From Actinomadura viridilutea (GTDB lineage Bacteria > Actinomycetota > Actinomycetes > Streptosporangiales > Streptosporangiaceae): DNA of 64,000 bases. How positions within the stretch are numbered: position 1 is the first letter of the stretch; each line of letters opens with the position of its first letter. The DNA lies in assembly GCA_003001795.1 (NCBI GenBank), contig PVNI01000009.1, forward strand, positions 62,001 to 126,000, written 5' to 3'. The translations under genes and the position numbers were made by a program. Shown one piece after another: positions 26,452 through 34,193 of this stretch. Below the pieces are notes generated by a model, which was not told the origin of the DNA, made no database searches, and saw only the letters and a list, made by a program, of their open reading frames with translations.

Positions 26452-27162
26452 ATGCGCAAGCTACTGGTTGTATTGCTCTTCCTGGCCGTGGTCGTGGGCG
26501 TGCTCGGCGCCATCGCCGATCCCATCGCCCGCAACCGCGCCGAGGACGAGATCGGCCGGCGGGTGGCGGCGCAGTACGACCTGTCCACGCCCCCCGAGGT
26601 CACCTTCCACGGCTTTTCCTTCCTGCTGCAGGCCCTCACCGGCGAGTACAAGGGCATCGACGTCGACCTCGGCCGCTGGACCGAGCGCGGCGTCACCGTG
26701 CACGACGTGAAGATCGAGATGCGCGGGGTGGAGGCGCCGCTGTCCGAGCTCGCCAAGGGGTCCGCGGCCGACGTCACCGCGCGGACGGCGACGGCCTCGG
26801 CGGTGGTGCCCTACGACGTGATCAGGAAGCGGGCGCCGCGGGAGGTGCGGCGCATCGCCCCGCACGGCGACGACCTCGAAGTCGAGCTGGCCGGGTCGAT
26901 CGCGGGCTTCCCGGTGTCCGGCAGCGCCGTCCTGCGGGTCAAGCCGACCTCCCGCGGCATCGCGATCTCGCCGGTGTCGGTCGGGGCCGGCGGCGGCCTG
27001 CAGGTGCCGCTCGGCGTGCTGCGGCAGCAGCTCACCTGGACCGTGCCGGTCACCGAGCTGCCCGTCGGCTCCCGGATCAGTGAGATCGAACCGACGGCGA
27101 GCGGTCTGCGCGTGGCCGCGACCGCCGAGAACGTCCGGCTCAACGACCTGCGCAACAGCTGA
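26452..27162 (+). CDS. lmeA: LmeA-type phospholipid-binding protein (DUF2993)
   Basis: A protein of 236 residues with an N-terminal hydrophobic export or anchor segment (residues 4-22) and a soluble DUF2993 domain: alternating beta strands with 'VEVELAG'-like patterns and 'GSRISEIEPTASGLRV' near the end. LmeA of mycobacteria is a periplasmic phospholipid-binding factor needed for mannan elongation of lipomannan; its gene there also lies beside glnR and the sulfur genes. GAGGAGAGG fixes ATG26452. I rely on domain and synteny for the name; whether this host makes lipomannan in the same way is inference. Confidence 0.7.
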   Translation: MRKLLVVLLFLAVVVGVLGAIADPIARNRAEDEIGRRVAAQYDLSTPPEVTFHGFSFLLQALTGEYKGIDVDLGRWTERGVTVHDVKIEMRGVEAPLSELAKGSAADVTARTATASAVVPYDVIRKRAPREVRRIAPHGDDLEVELAGSIAGFPVSGSAVLRVKPTSRGIAISPVSVGAGGGLQVPLGVLRQQLTWTVPVTELPVGSRISEIEPTASGLRVAATAENVRLNDLRNS

Positions 27163-27192
27163 ACGCCGCCCGCCGCCGGTCCGGATGAACCG

Positions 27193-27732
27193 ATGAGGGA
27201 CCCGGGACGTGAAGGTGGTGTGGGTCCCACGGCGGATGAGGGGTTGCTGCGCGCCCTCTACAGAGAGCACGGTGGTCCCCTCCTCGGCTACGTCCTGAGG
27301 CTGACCGGCGGGGACCGCACACAGGCGGAGGACGTCGTCCAGGAGACGCTGCTGCGCGCATGGCGGCACCCGGAGGCGCTGGTGGGGCGCCCCGTGCGGC
27401 CGTGGCTGTTCACGGTGGCGCGTAACCTGGTCGTGGACGCCCACCGCGCCCGCCGCGCCCGTCCGCCCGTGACCGACATCGACGAGCAGGCCGCCGCCAC
27501 CGCCGGGTCGGACGACATCGACCGGGCGCTGGAGTCGTGGACGGTGGCCGAGGCGCTGGCCGACCTCAGCCCGCAGCACCGGGCCGTGCTGGTGGAGACC
27601 TACTACCGGGGCCGGTCGGTCGCCGAGGCGGCCGAGGCGCTCGGCATCCCGCCCGGCACCGTGAAGTCCCGGACCTACTACGCGTTGCGGGCGCTCAAAC
27701 TCGCATTGGAGGAGCGGGGGTTGGCGCCATGA
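27193..27732 (+). CDS. ECF-family RNA polymerase sigma factor
   Basis: A protein of 179 residues with sigma region 2 ('LLRALYREHGGPLLGYV', 'AEDVVQETLLRAW') and region 4 ('LADLSPQHRAVLVETYY', then 'GIPPGTVKSRTYYALRAL'), joined by a short acidic linker; regions 1.1 and 3 are absent as in all ECF factors. The pattern resembles SigL/SigK-type factors of actinobacteria. The stop overlaps the ATG of the zinc-finger anti-sigma gene (ATGA at 27729). It would direct RNA polymerase to a stress or envelope regulon when released from the anti-sigma factor. Confidence 0.9.
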   Translation: MRDPGREGGVGPTADEGLLRALYREHGGPLLGYVLRLTGGDRTQAEDVVQETLLRAWRHPEALVGRPVRPWLFTVARNLVVDAHRARRARPPVTDIDEQAAATAGSDDIDRALESWTVAEALADLSPQHRAVLVETYYRGRSVAEAAEALGIPPGTVKSRTYYALRALKLALEERGLAP

Positions 27733-28457
27733 ACGAGTGCGCGCAGGCGCGGGCGGCGCTCGGCGTGTACGTCGTCGGCGCGATCGACGCCGCCGAGCGC
27801 GGCCGGCTGGAGGCGCATCTGGAGACCTGCCCGGCCTGCCGGGACGAGCTGGCCGGGCTGGCCGGGCTGCCCGCGCTGCTCGGCCGGGTCGACGAGACGC
27901 AGATCACGCAGGCCGCGGGCCCGCCGCCGGAGCTGCTCGACTCGCTGCTGGCGCGCGCCGCCGAACAACGGAAGGGACCGCTCCGCCGCCTCGCGGGCGG
28001 GACGGGGCGCCTGCGGTGGGCGCCGCTGGCGGCGGCCGCGTGCCTGATGTTCCTGGCGGGCATGCTGTTCGGCGGCCTGGTCAGACCGTTCGGCGACGGA
28101 CGCCCCGCGGCCGAGCGGACGGTCACCGCCGTGCCCCGGCCGACGGACGCGACCCCGCCCGCCGTGCGGCTGGCCGCCTCCGACCCGCGCTCGAAGATCG
28201 ACGCGTACGTGATGCTCTACGACAAGAAGTGGGGCACCAAGGTGGAGCTGTACCTGGCCGGGGCGCCGCGCGGGGCGCGCTGCAAGTGGTACGCGGTGGC
28301 CAGGGACGGCCGACGCGACCCGCTCGGGAGCTGGTACGTCGCCTACGGCAAGGGATACGGCCGGTACGACGCCTCCACGATGTTCCGGCGCGAGCAGATC
28401 TTCTCGTTCGAGATCGTCACGGTGCAGGGGAGGCCGATCCTGACCGTCCGGGCGTGA
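27729..28457 (+). CDS. Membrane-bound zinc-finger anti-sigma factor
   Basis: A protein of 242 residues. The N-terminal ZAS domain has 'HLETCPAC' (HxxxCxxC), the zinc motif that often acts as a redox switch, within two helices that bind the sigma factor. A membrane helix lies near residues 95-118 ('AAAACLMFLAGMLFGGLV'). The outer domain of about 110 residues is beta-rich with 'DKKWGTKVELYLAG', as in RslA-type anti-sigmas. Translated with the ECF gene by ATGA overlap. It should hold the sigma factor inactive at the membrane until an external or redox signal. Confidence 0.85.
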   Translation: MNECAQARAALGVYVVGAIDAAERGRLEAHLETCPACRDELAGLAGLPALLGRVDETQITQAAGPPPELLDSLLARAAEQRKGPLRRLAGGTGRLRWAPLAAAACLMFLAGMLFGGLVRPFGDGRPAAERTVTAVPRPTDATPPAVRLAASDPRSKIDAYVMLYDKKWGTKVELYLAGAPRGARCKWYAVARDGRRDPLGSWYVAYGKGYGRYDASTMFRREQIFSFEIVTVQGRPILTVRA

Positions 28458-28522
28458 CCGCCCGCCCGCGGGGTCCGGGTGCGGCGGAAGAACCGGGGCC
28501 GTGCGACGGTTGTGTCGTGACG

Positions 28523-28951
28523 ATGTCCGTCGAGGGAGCCGTGGCCGCGGCGGCGGTGCTGGCGGCCGCCGCCGTGATCGGGCTGGTCCGGCGGCGGCGC
28601 GACGGCGTGTTGCGCGCGAGGAAGGGGGCCGGGCGGGTGGACGAGCGTCTCGGGGCCGCCGATCTCGGGGCGGAGCTCGGCGAACGCGCCACGCTGGTGC
28701 AGTTCTCGTCGGCGTTCTGCGCCCCCTGCCGCGCCACCCGCCGGATCCTGGGCGAGGTGGCCGCCATGGTCGACGGCGTCGCGCACATCGAGATCGACGC
28801 CGAGAGCAACCTCGACCTGGTGCGCCGCCTGGGCGTGGTGCGCACCCCCACGGTGTTCGTGCTGGACGCGTCCGGTCGCGTCGTGCGCACCGCCACCGGG
28901 CAGCCCCGCAAGGCCGACGTGATCGCCGCTCTGGGCGAGGCCATCCCGTGA
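28523..28951 (+). CDS. Membrane-anchored thioredoxin-family protein
   Basis: A protein of 142 residues: one N-terminal membrane helix (about 5-22), a basic linker 'VRRRRDGVLRARKGAG', then a thioredoxin fold with the redox pair in 'SAFCAPCRATRRIL' and the cis-Pro loop 'GVVRTPTVFVLDASG'. GTG at 28517 is an alternative start. Mycobacteria have a thioredoxin-like gene (ThiX) in the same neighbourhood. The positive linker after the helix places the redox domain on the cytoplasmic side, which would suit a reductant for the sulfurtransferases encoded downstream. Confidence 0.8.
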   Translation: MSVEGAVAAAAVLAAAAVIGLVRRRRDGVLRARKGAGRVDERLGAADLGAELGERATLVQFSSAFCAPCRATRRILGEVAAMVDGVAHIEIDAESNLDLVRRLGVVRTPTVFVLDASGRVVRTATGQPRKADVIAALGEAIP

Positions 28952-29084
28952 CCGCGGCCCCGACTGTGTACTGAAGGTCACGTTCCCTGTTGTTTTCGTG
29001 AGCGACACGGCGCTGACCTGCGTCAAAAGAGATGTCACTGTCTCGACAGCCGAGACAGATGTGACAGGGCGCCGATCGGCGGCT

Positions 29085-29090
29085 TACCAT
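29085..29090 (+). promoter_or_regulatory. -10 box for leaderless leader-peptide mRNA
   Basis: TACCAT fits the TANNNT -10 of actinobacterial promoters and ends 6 bases before the GTG at 29097. That spacing places the transcription start on the GTG itself, so the mRNA would be leaderless. Confidence 0.6.
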
Positions 29091-29096
29091 CGCTTC

Positions 29097-29183
29097 GTGC
29101 GTTACCGGACAGAGCAGCTGCTCACGAAGCGTCGCGCGGTCGACTTCTGCCGCGTGGCCACCGCGCTCTGTCGTCTGGCCTGA
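29097..29183 (+). CDS. Cysteine-responsive leader peptide of the sulfur operon
   Basis: A 28-residue peptide beginning 'VRYRTEQLLTKRRAVDF' and ending 'CRVATALCRLA'. The R-R-x-V-D-x-C-R-V-x-T-A-x-C-R ending is the hallmark of actinobacterial leader peptides placed upstream of sulfur-assimilation genes, with Cys codons at 29148 and 29169. Leaderless polycysteine sORFs are established attenuators of mycobacterial sulfur operons, including the CysA/SseC type. Here the peptide ends 91 bases before the DUF4395-cysA-DUF1416 operon. When charged Cys-tRNA is scarce, ribosome stalling at the Cys codons would allow operon expression. A longer frame from 28998 exists but lacks start signals. Confidence 0.75.
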   Translation: MRYRTEQLLTKRRAVDFCRVATALCRLA

Positions 29184-29274
29184 GGCATCCAAGCCCACAT
29201 CCGCCCCCGAGCGCTCCACTGGATCTCGTTCGACTCGTCGTACGCACGCCTCCTCTTCCGCCGGGAGCACCCCG

Positions 29275-29712
29275 ATGCAGGTTGACCCGCGTGGGCAGCG
29301 TTGGGCCGCAGCCGTCACCACGGTGGTGCTGGTCGCGGTGTTGGTGACCGCGAACGTGTGGTTGCTCGCCTTCCAGGCCGCGGTGTTCGCCATCGCGACG
29401 CTGTTCGGAGTGCGACGGAGCCCGTATGCGCTGCTCTTCCGGCTGCTGGTGCGTCCCCGGCTGGGCCCGCCACGGGAACTGGAGCCCGCCGGTCCGCCTA
29501 GATTCGCTCAGGGCGTAGGCCTGGCCTTCGCCCTGGTCGGAACGGCCGGGTACGCCACGGGGATCGGATGGCTCGGCATGGGCGCGACCGCCTGCGCGCT
29601 GGCCGCGGCGTTCCTGAACGCGGCGTTCGGGTTCTGCCTCGGCTGCGAGATGTACCTGCTGGTCCACCGTTTCATTTCGAAGATCCGCTCCGACAGGGAG
29701 GTTCCCGCATGA
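29275..29712 (+). CDS. DUF4395 membrane protein
   Basis: A protein of 145 residues with four hydrophobic segments ('AAAVTTVVLVAVLVTANVW' near 10, one near 32-48, one near 82-100, one near 102-120) and a conserved 'FGFCLGCEMYLL' with two Cys near residue 122, the DUF4395 signature. GGGAG 8 bases upstream fixes the ATG. The stop overlaps the sulfurtransferase start (ATGA), and DUF4395 genes regularly neighbour CysA/SseC and thioredoxin genes. The paired Cys in a membrane segment suggest redox or sulfur handling at the membrane; the exact function is unknown. Confidence 0.8.
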   Translation: MQVDPRGQRWAAAVTTVVLVAVLVTANVWLLAFQAAVFAIATLFGVRRSPYALLFRLLVRPRLGPPRELEPAGPPRFAQGVGLAFALVGTAGYATGIGWLGMGATACALAAAFLNAAFGFCLGCEMYLLVHRFISKIRSDREVPA

Positions 29713-30548
29713 GCCGTTCCGACGTCCTGGTGGACGCCGACTGGGTGGAGGCCCACCTCGACGACCCCGGCCTGGTCCTGGTCGAAGTCGACGAGGACGT
29801 GTCCGCCTACGACAAGGGCCACATCCGCGGCGCCGTCAAGATCGACTGGAAGACCGAGCTGCAGGACCCGGTCCGCCGCGACTTCGTGGACAAGACCGGC
29901 TTCGAGCAGCTGCTGTCGGACAAGGGCATCGCCAACGACGACCTGGTGATCCTCTACGGCGGCAACAACAACTGGTTCGCCGCCTACGCGTACTGGTACT
30001 TCAAGCTGTACGGCCACGAGAAGGTCCGCCTGCTCGACGGCGGCCGCAAGAAGTGGGAGCTGGACTCCCGCGAGCTGGTGACCGACGTGCCGCAGCGCCC
30101 GAAGACCGAGTACAAGGCCAAGGAGCAGAACCTGGCCATCCGCGCGTTCCGCGACGAGGTCGTCGACGCGATCGGCACGAAGAACCTCATCGACGTGCGC
30201 TCGCCCGACGAGTTCACCGGCAAGCTGCTGGCCCCCGCGCACCTGCCGCAGGAGCAGGCGCAGCGGCCCGGCCACGTGCCGACCGCGCGCAACATCCCGT
30301 GGTCGAAGGCGGCCAACGACGACGGCACCTTCAAGTCCGACGAGGAGCTGCGCAAGCTCTACACCGAGGCCGGCGTGGACCTGTCCAAGCCGGTCATCGC
30401 CTACTGCCGCATCGGTGAGCGCTCGTCGCACACCTGGTTCGCCCTGCACGAGCTGCTGGGCCTTCCCGACGTGAAGAACTACGACGGCTCCTGGACCGAG
30501 TACGGCTCGCTGGTCGGCGTGCCGATCGAGCTCGGCGAGGCCAAGTAA
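29709..30548 (+). CDS. cysA: CysA/SseA-type thiosulfate sulfurtransferase
   Basis: A protein of 279 residues with two rhodanese domains. The N-terminal one is inactive; the C-terminal one carries the catalytic Cys in 'IAYCRIGERSSH' near residue 233. The CRIGERSS loop is diagnostic of the actinobacterial CysA2/CysA3 sulfurtransferases. It would move sulfane sulfur from thiosulfate or 3-mercaptopyruvate to acceptors in the cytoplasm. Coupled to DUF4395 (ATGA) and followed by the DUF1416 gene, as in mycobacteria. Regulated, by inference, through the upstream Cys leader peptide. The symbol follows mycobacterial usage and is not the sulfate-transport ATPase of the same name. Confidence 0.9.
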   Translation: MSRSDVLVDADWVEAHLDDPGLVLVEVDEDVSAYDKGHIRGAVKIDWKTELQDPVRRDFVDKTGFEQLLSDKGIANDDLVILYGGNNNWFAAYAYWYFKLYGHEKVRLLDGGRKKWELDSRELVTDVPQRPKTEYKAKEQNLAIRAFRDEVVDAIGTKNLIDVRSPDEFTGKLLAPAHLPQEQAQRPGHVPTARNIPWSKAANDDGTFKSDEELRKLYTEAGVDLSKPVIAYCRIGERSSHTWFALHELLGLPDVKNYDGSWTEYGSLVGVPIELGEAK

Positions 30549-30639
30549 CACCCCCGGCCGAGACCGACTCGGCCGCGACCAGACCGCCCGAGCCGCGCGG
30601 CGGCCGTGCCCGCCGTGTCCCGGAGATGTGGAGGAACCC

Positions 30640-30954
30640 ATGACCACCCAGGGCTGCGCAGCGCCCGCGCAGACGGCGCATCTGCCCGCCACCGTCGACC
30701 TTTCCAACGAGGCCGTCATCCAGGGCAAGGTGGTGACCCGTGACGGCGCCCCCGTGAGCAGCGCCTACGCCCGCCTGCTGGATTCGACGGGCGAATTCAC
30801 CGCCGAGGTCGTCACCGGCGACGAGGGCGTGTTCCGGTTCTTCGCCGCCGACGGCGACTGGACCATCCGCGTGCTCGCCGCGGGCGGCGTGAGCGTCGAC
30901 ACCACCGTGACCGCCAAGACCGGCCAGGTGGCCGCGGTCGAAGTCGCCATCTGA
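30640..30954 (+). CDS. sseC: DUF1416 (SseC-type) protein
   Basis: A protein of 104 residues, a single beta-sandwich-like DUF1416 domain: 'IQGKVVTRDGAPVSSAYARLL' near 28 and 'TAEVVTGDEGVFRFFAADGDW' later, resembling a carboxypeptidase-regulatory-like fold. One Cys near the N-terminus ('QGCAAP') is retained, as in mycobacterial SseC. GAGGAA precedes ATG30640; a longer GTG at 30628 is unlikely. It is the constant partner of CysA-type sulfurtransferases, but its biochemical role is not established. A strong terminator follows. Confidence 0.85.
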   Translation: MTTQGCAAPAQTAHLPATVDLSNEAVIQGKVVTRDGAPVSSAYARLLDSTGEFTAEVVTGDEGVFRFFAADGDWTIRVLAAGGVSVDTTVTAKTGQVAAVEVAI

Positions 30955-30980
30955 GTCCGGCCGGGTCGCAAGCGATCTCC

Positions 30981-31019
30981 AGGACCCCGACGTCAGCCCA
31001 GGCGGGACGTCGGGGTCCT
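30981..31019. terminator. Bidirectional terminator after sulfur operon
   Basis: A 14-bp perfect stem (AGGACCCCGACGTC at 30981-30994 with GACGTCGGGGTCCT at 31006-31019) and an 11-base loop, followed by a T-rich run. It lies between converging genes. Confidence 0.85.
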
Positions 31020-31026
31020 CGGCTTT

Positions 31027-31500
31027 TCAGGCGCCGGACCCCGGGGCGCCCGGCTGGGCGGGCGGACCGCCCGGCTGCTGCGGCGAGGGGAAGGGCTGCG
31101 GCGCCGCGCCCGGCTGGGGCTGCTGCGGCAAGGCGGGACCCCCGGGCCCCTTGCCCTGTGCGGCACGAGCGAAGTCCTTCCAGGACGGGCCCCGGTTGGT
31201 CGCGTAGGCGACGGCGCACCCGGCCAGCGCGACCGCCGCGAATCCGAACGCCATGACGAACGACATGGCGATCCTCGTGCCGGCCTCGTTCCGGGCGATA
31301 CCCGATTCCCGGATGGCCTGCTCGCGGTAGTAGCACCCCAGGTCGGTGTCCCGGCCCGTTCCGCAGTTCGGATCGTCGCCTTCCCACTCAGCCGTGGCGG
31401 CCACCAATGTGATGAACGCGAAGACCCCGCAAAGGATCACGGAGATGATTGACAATGCGGCGCAAACGCCGGCCCCATGGCTTTTCGGCGGAACGTTCAT
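31027..31500 (-). CDS. Two-helix membrane protein of unknown function
   Basis: A protein of 157 residues. Membrane helices at about 10-33 and 77-98 flank an extracytoplasmic loop with two Cys ('DDPNCGTGRDTDLGCYY') that could form a disulphide. The C-terminal 55 residues are a Pro/Gln/Gly-rich cytoplasmic tail. I recognise no family. It is encoded divergently from the membrane protein at 31563 with a 62-bp shared promoter region, so the two may be regulated together. Confidence 0.65.
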   Translation of the reverse strand: MNVPPKSHGAGVCAALSIISVILCGVFAFITLVAATAEWEGDDPNCGTGRDTDLGCYYREQAIRESGIARNEAGTRIAMSFVMAFGFAAVALAGCAVAYATNRGPSWKDFARAAQGKGPGGPALPQQPQPGAAPQPFPSPQQPGGPPAQPGAPGSGA

Positions 31501-31562
31501 GCCAGGGCAGATTACCGACGGTCTGATTTTGGGTCATCCCGCGTTTCGGTAGCATCCACGGG

Positions 31563-32840
31563 ATGCCCGAACTGTCCGCGCGTTCCCCCATTCTCCTGCC
31601 GTGGGCGACGCTCAAGCTCGCGGCGCGGTTCGCCCTGCCGCTCGCGCTGTGGTTCACCGTCGGCGAGTTCCTGCGGTACGGGGTGATGTACGGCGGCTAC
31701 CGCCTCGGGCACCTCAAGGGCGCCGCGGCCTCGATCGCCCCGCTGATGACGGTCAGCCTGCTGGTGATGATCTCCCTGACGGTCGCGGTGGCGATGGTGC
31801 ACTGCGTCCGGGAAGGGCTGGACGTCGTGTACGCCCGGCGGCCGAGCGGCGACCTCACGCCGTGGGCGGTGGGCAACCAGGAGTCGATGGTCGAGGCCCT
31901 CAGCCGGGCCATCCTGCCGTTCATGGTGTTCTACACGGCGTGGGGCCTGCACAGCGAGGACGCCCGGGAGTTCGTCAACATGGCGCAGAGCCGGGGGTTC
32001 GCCGAGGGCGGGCTCGACGGCCAGCTCGAGGGCCTGGGCATGCTCATCACCCTCGAACGGCACGTGCCCCTGGCCATCGGCCTGACCGGGGGGTTCTTCG
32101 TCCTCAAGGTGGCGTTCGAATGGCTCGTGCAGCGGCGGCTGACGGGCTCCACCGCCGTCCTGCTCGCCTTCCTGGAGATCAATTTCGCCCTGTTCGGCAT
32201 CTTCACCATCGACCACCTGCGCAACGAGGCGGGCGACTGGATCGCCGACCGGCGCGCCTGGAGCTGGGTCGAGCAGGTCATCGGCGACGGCCTGGAGCTG
32301 TGGGATCCGTTCAAGCACGCCGTGCTCGGCTCGCTGATCTGGCTGGTGATCGCCGGCGTGGTGCTGGGCCTGGACGCCCGGGACGAGCAGGTCGTGCTCG
32401 GCCGCGGCCGCACGGCCCGGCGGATCGCCCGCGCGGGCGGCGTCGGCCGGACCGGCAGCCCCCGGGAGATCGCCACCCGCGGCATCCGGGAGCTGTGGCT
32501 GCCCGCCTGGTACGGGCTGCGGCTGGTGCGCCGGTCCGGCGTGGTGCCGTTCGGGGTGTTCTGCGTGCTGTTCACGGGGCTGGACGTCGCCGAGCGGCTG
32601 GCGCGGCGGCAGGTCTACGAGCTGGTCGGCGCGCATCCGGCGGTCTGGTGGGTGCCGCGCCTCACGCTCATCGGCTTCGGCACCGCCCTGGTCTTCCAGA
32701 TCCTGCGGATCTGCCTGCTGGCGGCCGCGTTCAACCTCGTGCTGGCCAGGGTCACGATGCGAACCGCAGCGAAGGCAGCGGTCCCTTCGGGTGGGACGCC
32801 GCCGACGGCAGAACTTCCAGCGTCACCGTCTCGGCCTTGA
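31563..32840 (+). CDS. Polytopic membrane protein of unknown function
   Basis: A protein of 425 residues with about seven to eight hydrophobic helices (near 20-40, 60-82, 120-135, 175-195, 205-225, 260-285, 330-350, 365-390) and large charged loops. No catalytic motif is visible. Its last 89 bases overlap, tail to tail, the 3' end of the minus-strand gene at 32752. Neighbours are the mycosin operon and its membrane-anchored proteins, so an envelope or secretion-related role is possible, but nothing in the sequence proves it. ATG at 31563 follows soon after the divergent gene. Confidence 0.7.
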   Translation: MPELSARSPILLPWATLKLAARFALPLALWFTVGEFLRYGVMYGGYRLGHLKGAAASIAPLMTVSLLVMISLTVAVAMVHCVREGLDVVYARRPSGDLTPWAVGNQESMVEALSRAILPFMVFYTAWGLHSEDAREFVNMAQSRGFAEGGLDGQLEGLGMLITLERHVPLAIGLTGGFFVLKVAFEWLVQRRLTGSTAVLLAFLEINFALFGIFTIDHLRNEAGDWIADRRAWSWVEQVIGDGLELWDPFKHAVLGSLIWLVIAGVVLGLDARDEQVVLGRGRTARRIARAGGVGRTGSPREIATRGIRELWLPAWYGLRLVRRSGVVPFGVFCVLFTGLDVAERLARRQVYELVGAHPAVWWVPRLTLIGFGTALVFQILRICLLAAAFNLVLARVTMRTAAKAAVPSGGTPPTAELPASPSRP

Positions 32841-33594
32841 CCCGGGGCACCACGCCCCGCACGACGATCATCGCGGTGGCGCCGGCGCGGGGCGGGGACG
32901 ACGGCAGCGCCGTCGCGCTCCAGATCCGCCCCTCGGCGTCGCGCAGCCGGTAGGTCATCCCGCTCGAGCCGACGGCCTTGGCGCCGGCGGGCGTCAGCGG
33001 CCTGATCGCCACCACCATCCGCACCTCGGCCGCGTCCGGCTGCGGGTTGAGCGGCGCCGGGCCGACCGTCCGCCGGACGAACAGCCACCGGGTCTCGGCG
33101 AGCGTGCCGACCTTGCCCTTGGCCACCACGGTCGGCTTCTCCGGACGCTCCAGCCGCTCCTGGATGTTGCGGGTGTCGTCCAGCCAGCGCACCCCGATCA
33201 GCGCGGGCAGCAGCGCCGCCAGCGCCATCGCCTCGAGGAACCGCCGATCACCGGGCCGCGGCCGTCGCCGCGACCGCCCCGCCCGCTCGTCCGACGCGTC
33301 GTCCGCCCGGTCGGCGGACGCCCCGTCCGACCGCCCGGGCTGCGGCTCGGTGCGTTGGTCGCCGGACTGCCGGGGCGGCTCGCCGGCGCCGATCGTCGCC
33401 TGGTCGGACGGCCGTCCCGCCCCGGCCGCGCCGCCGGCGTCCTCGCCTGGCCGCCCGGCCCTGCGGAGCGATGCCGCGTTCCTGCTGTACCGTCCCATCA
33501 CGGGCCCGGTCGGAGGGTCCGGACGGGTCTGTTCGAGCGGGTTCGGCTCGTGCGGCCCGTGCGCGGGCGGGGGCGAAGACCACGGTGCCGTCAT
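32752..33594 (-). CDS. Membrane-anchored protein, last gene of the mycosin operon
   Basis: A protein of 280 residues. The first 125 residues are a disordered, charged Pro/Arg/Asp-rich cytoplasmic region, a single membrane helix follows near 128-145 ('MALAALLPALIGVRWL'), and the outer part is about 130 residues of beta-rich domain with 'TRWLFVRRTVGP', 'RMVVAIRPLTPAG' and 'TVTLEVLPS'. The layout (short anchor, Ig-like outer domain) is shared with the two preceding genes. Start overlaps the upstream stop by ATGA. No known family recognised; the outer beta domain is DUF4352-like in character only. Confidence 0.7.
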   Translation of the reverse strand: MTAPWSSPPPAHGPHEPNPLEQTRPDPPTGPVMGRYSRNAASLRRAGRPGEDAGGAAGAGRPSDQATIGAGEPPRQSGDQRTEPQPGRSDGASADRADDASDERAGRSRRRPRPGDRRFLEAMALAALLPALIGVRWLDDTRNIQERLERPEKPTVVAKGKVGTLAETRWLFVRRTVGPAPLNPQPDAAEVRMVVAIRPLTPAGAKAVGSSGMTYRLRDAEGRIWSATALPSSPPRAGATAMIVVRGVVPRVKAETVTLEVLPSAASHPKGPLPSLRFAS

Positions 33595-34193
33595 CGTGCC
33601 GCCGCCCGCAGGTCGTAGCCGTCGACGGCGCGGCGGACGAGCTCGTCGGCGCGCGCCCGGGTCAGTCCGAGGTCGATCTCGGCGGCGGCCGACAGCTGCG
33701 GCAGCAGCCCGCCCTCCCCGAGGACCAGCCGCGCCCCCGCCAGGCGGCGCGGCGGAAGCTCGAAGACGTACACGACCGTGTCCCAGATCATCGGCTGGAA
33801 GGTCGGAGGGAAGTCCTGCGCGGCCGTCCGCCTCGGGCCGTCCCGGTAGACGTAGCCGCCGGGCGTCTCCAGGCGCACCCACCGCAGCGCGAGCGGCTCG
33901 CGCACGCTCGTCCCGCGGACGCGGACCACCAGGTAGACGCCGTCGGTGCGCACCGGCGCCGCGGTCGGCGCCACGGACGAGGCCCGCAGCGAGCGCGCGG
34001 CCTCCACCCGATGGACCTGGACGCGGAACCGCGGAGTGGCCACGACCTGGCCGATCCGGCCCGTGCTGCGGATCGGGTCCAGCAGCGTCTCCTCCACCTT
34101 CGGCTTCCGGTCGTACAGCCACATCGCGGCGGCCAGCAGCGCCGTGCCGACGACCGCGGCGCCCCCCTTGACGAGCAGCCTGCCCGCGTTCAT
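33591..34193 (-). CDS. Membrane-anchored beta-domain protein
   Basis: A protein of 200 residues with an N-terminal membrane helix (about 9-25) and an outer beta-rich domain: 'RFRVQVHRVEAARSL', 'GVYLVVRVRGTS', 'WDTVVYVFELPPRRL'. A short helical tail with 'DLGLTRARADELVRRAVDGYD' ends it. It overlaps both neighbours by ATGA (34190-34193 and 33591-33594), so the three anchored proteins are made in fixed ratio. The outer domain looks like the DUF4352/Telokin-like accessory domains found in extracellular proteins. Function unknown; a complex with the mycosin encoded upstream is a reasonable inference. Confidence 0.7.
   Translation of the reverse strand: MNAGRLLVKGGAAVVGTALLAAAMWLYDRKPKVEETLLDPIRSTGRIGQVVATPRFRVQVHRVEAARSLRASSVAPTAAPVRTDGVYLVVRVRGTSVREPLALRWVRLETPGGYVYRDGPRRTAAQDFPPTFQPMIWDTVVYVFELPPRRLAGARLVLGEGGLLPQLSAAAEIDLGLTRARADELVRRAVDGYDLRAAAR

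Noticed and set aside
28998..29096. A longer form of the cysteine leader peptide starting at 28998
   Set aside because: No binding site precedes it, and the TACCAT -10 box at 29085 would start transcription inside it, at GTG29097.
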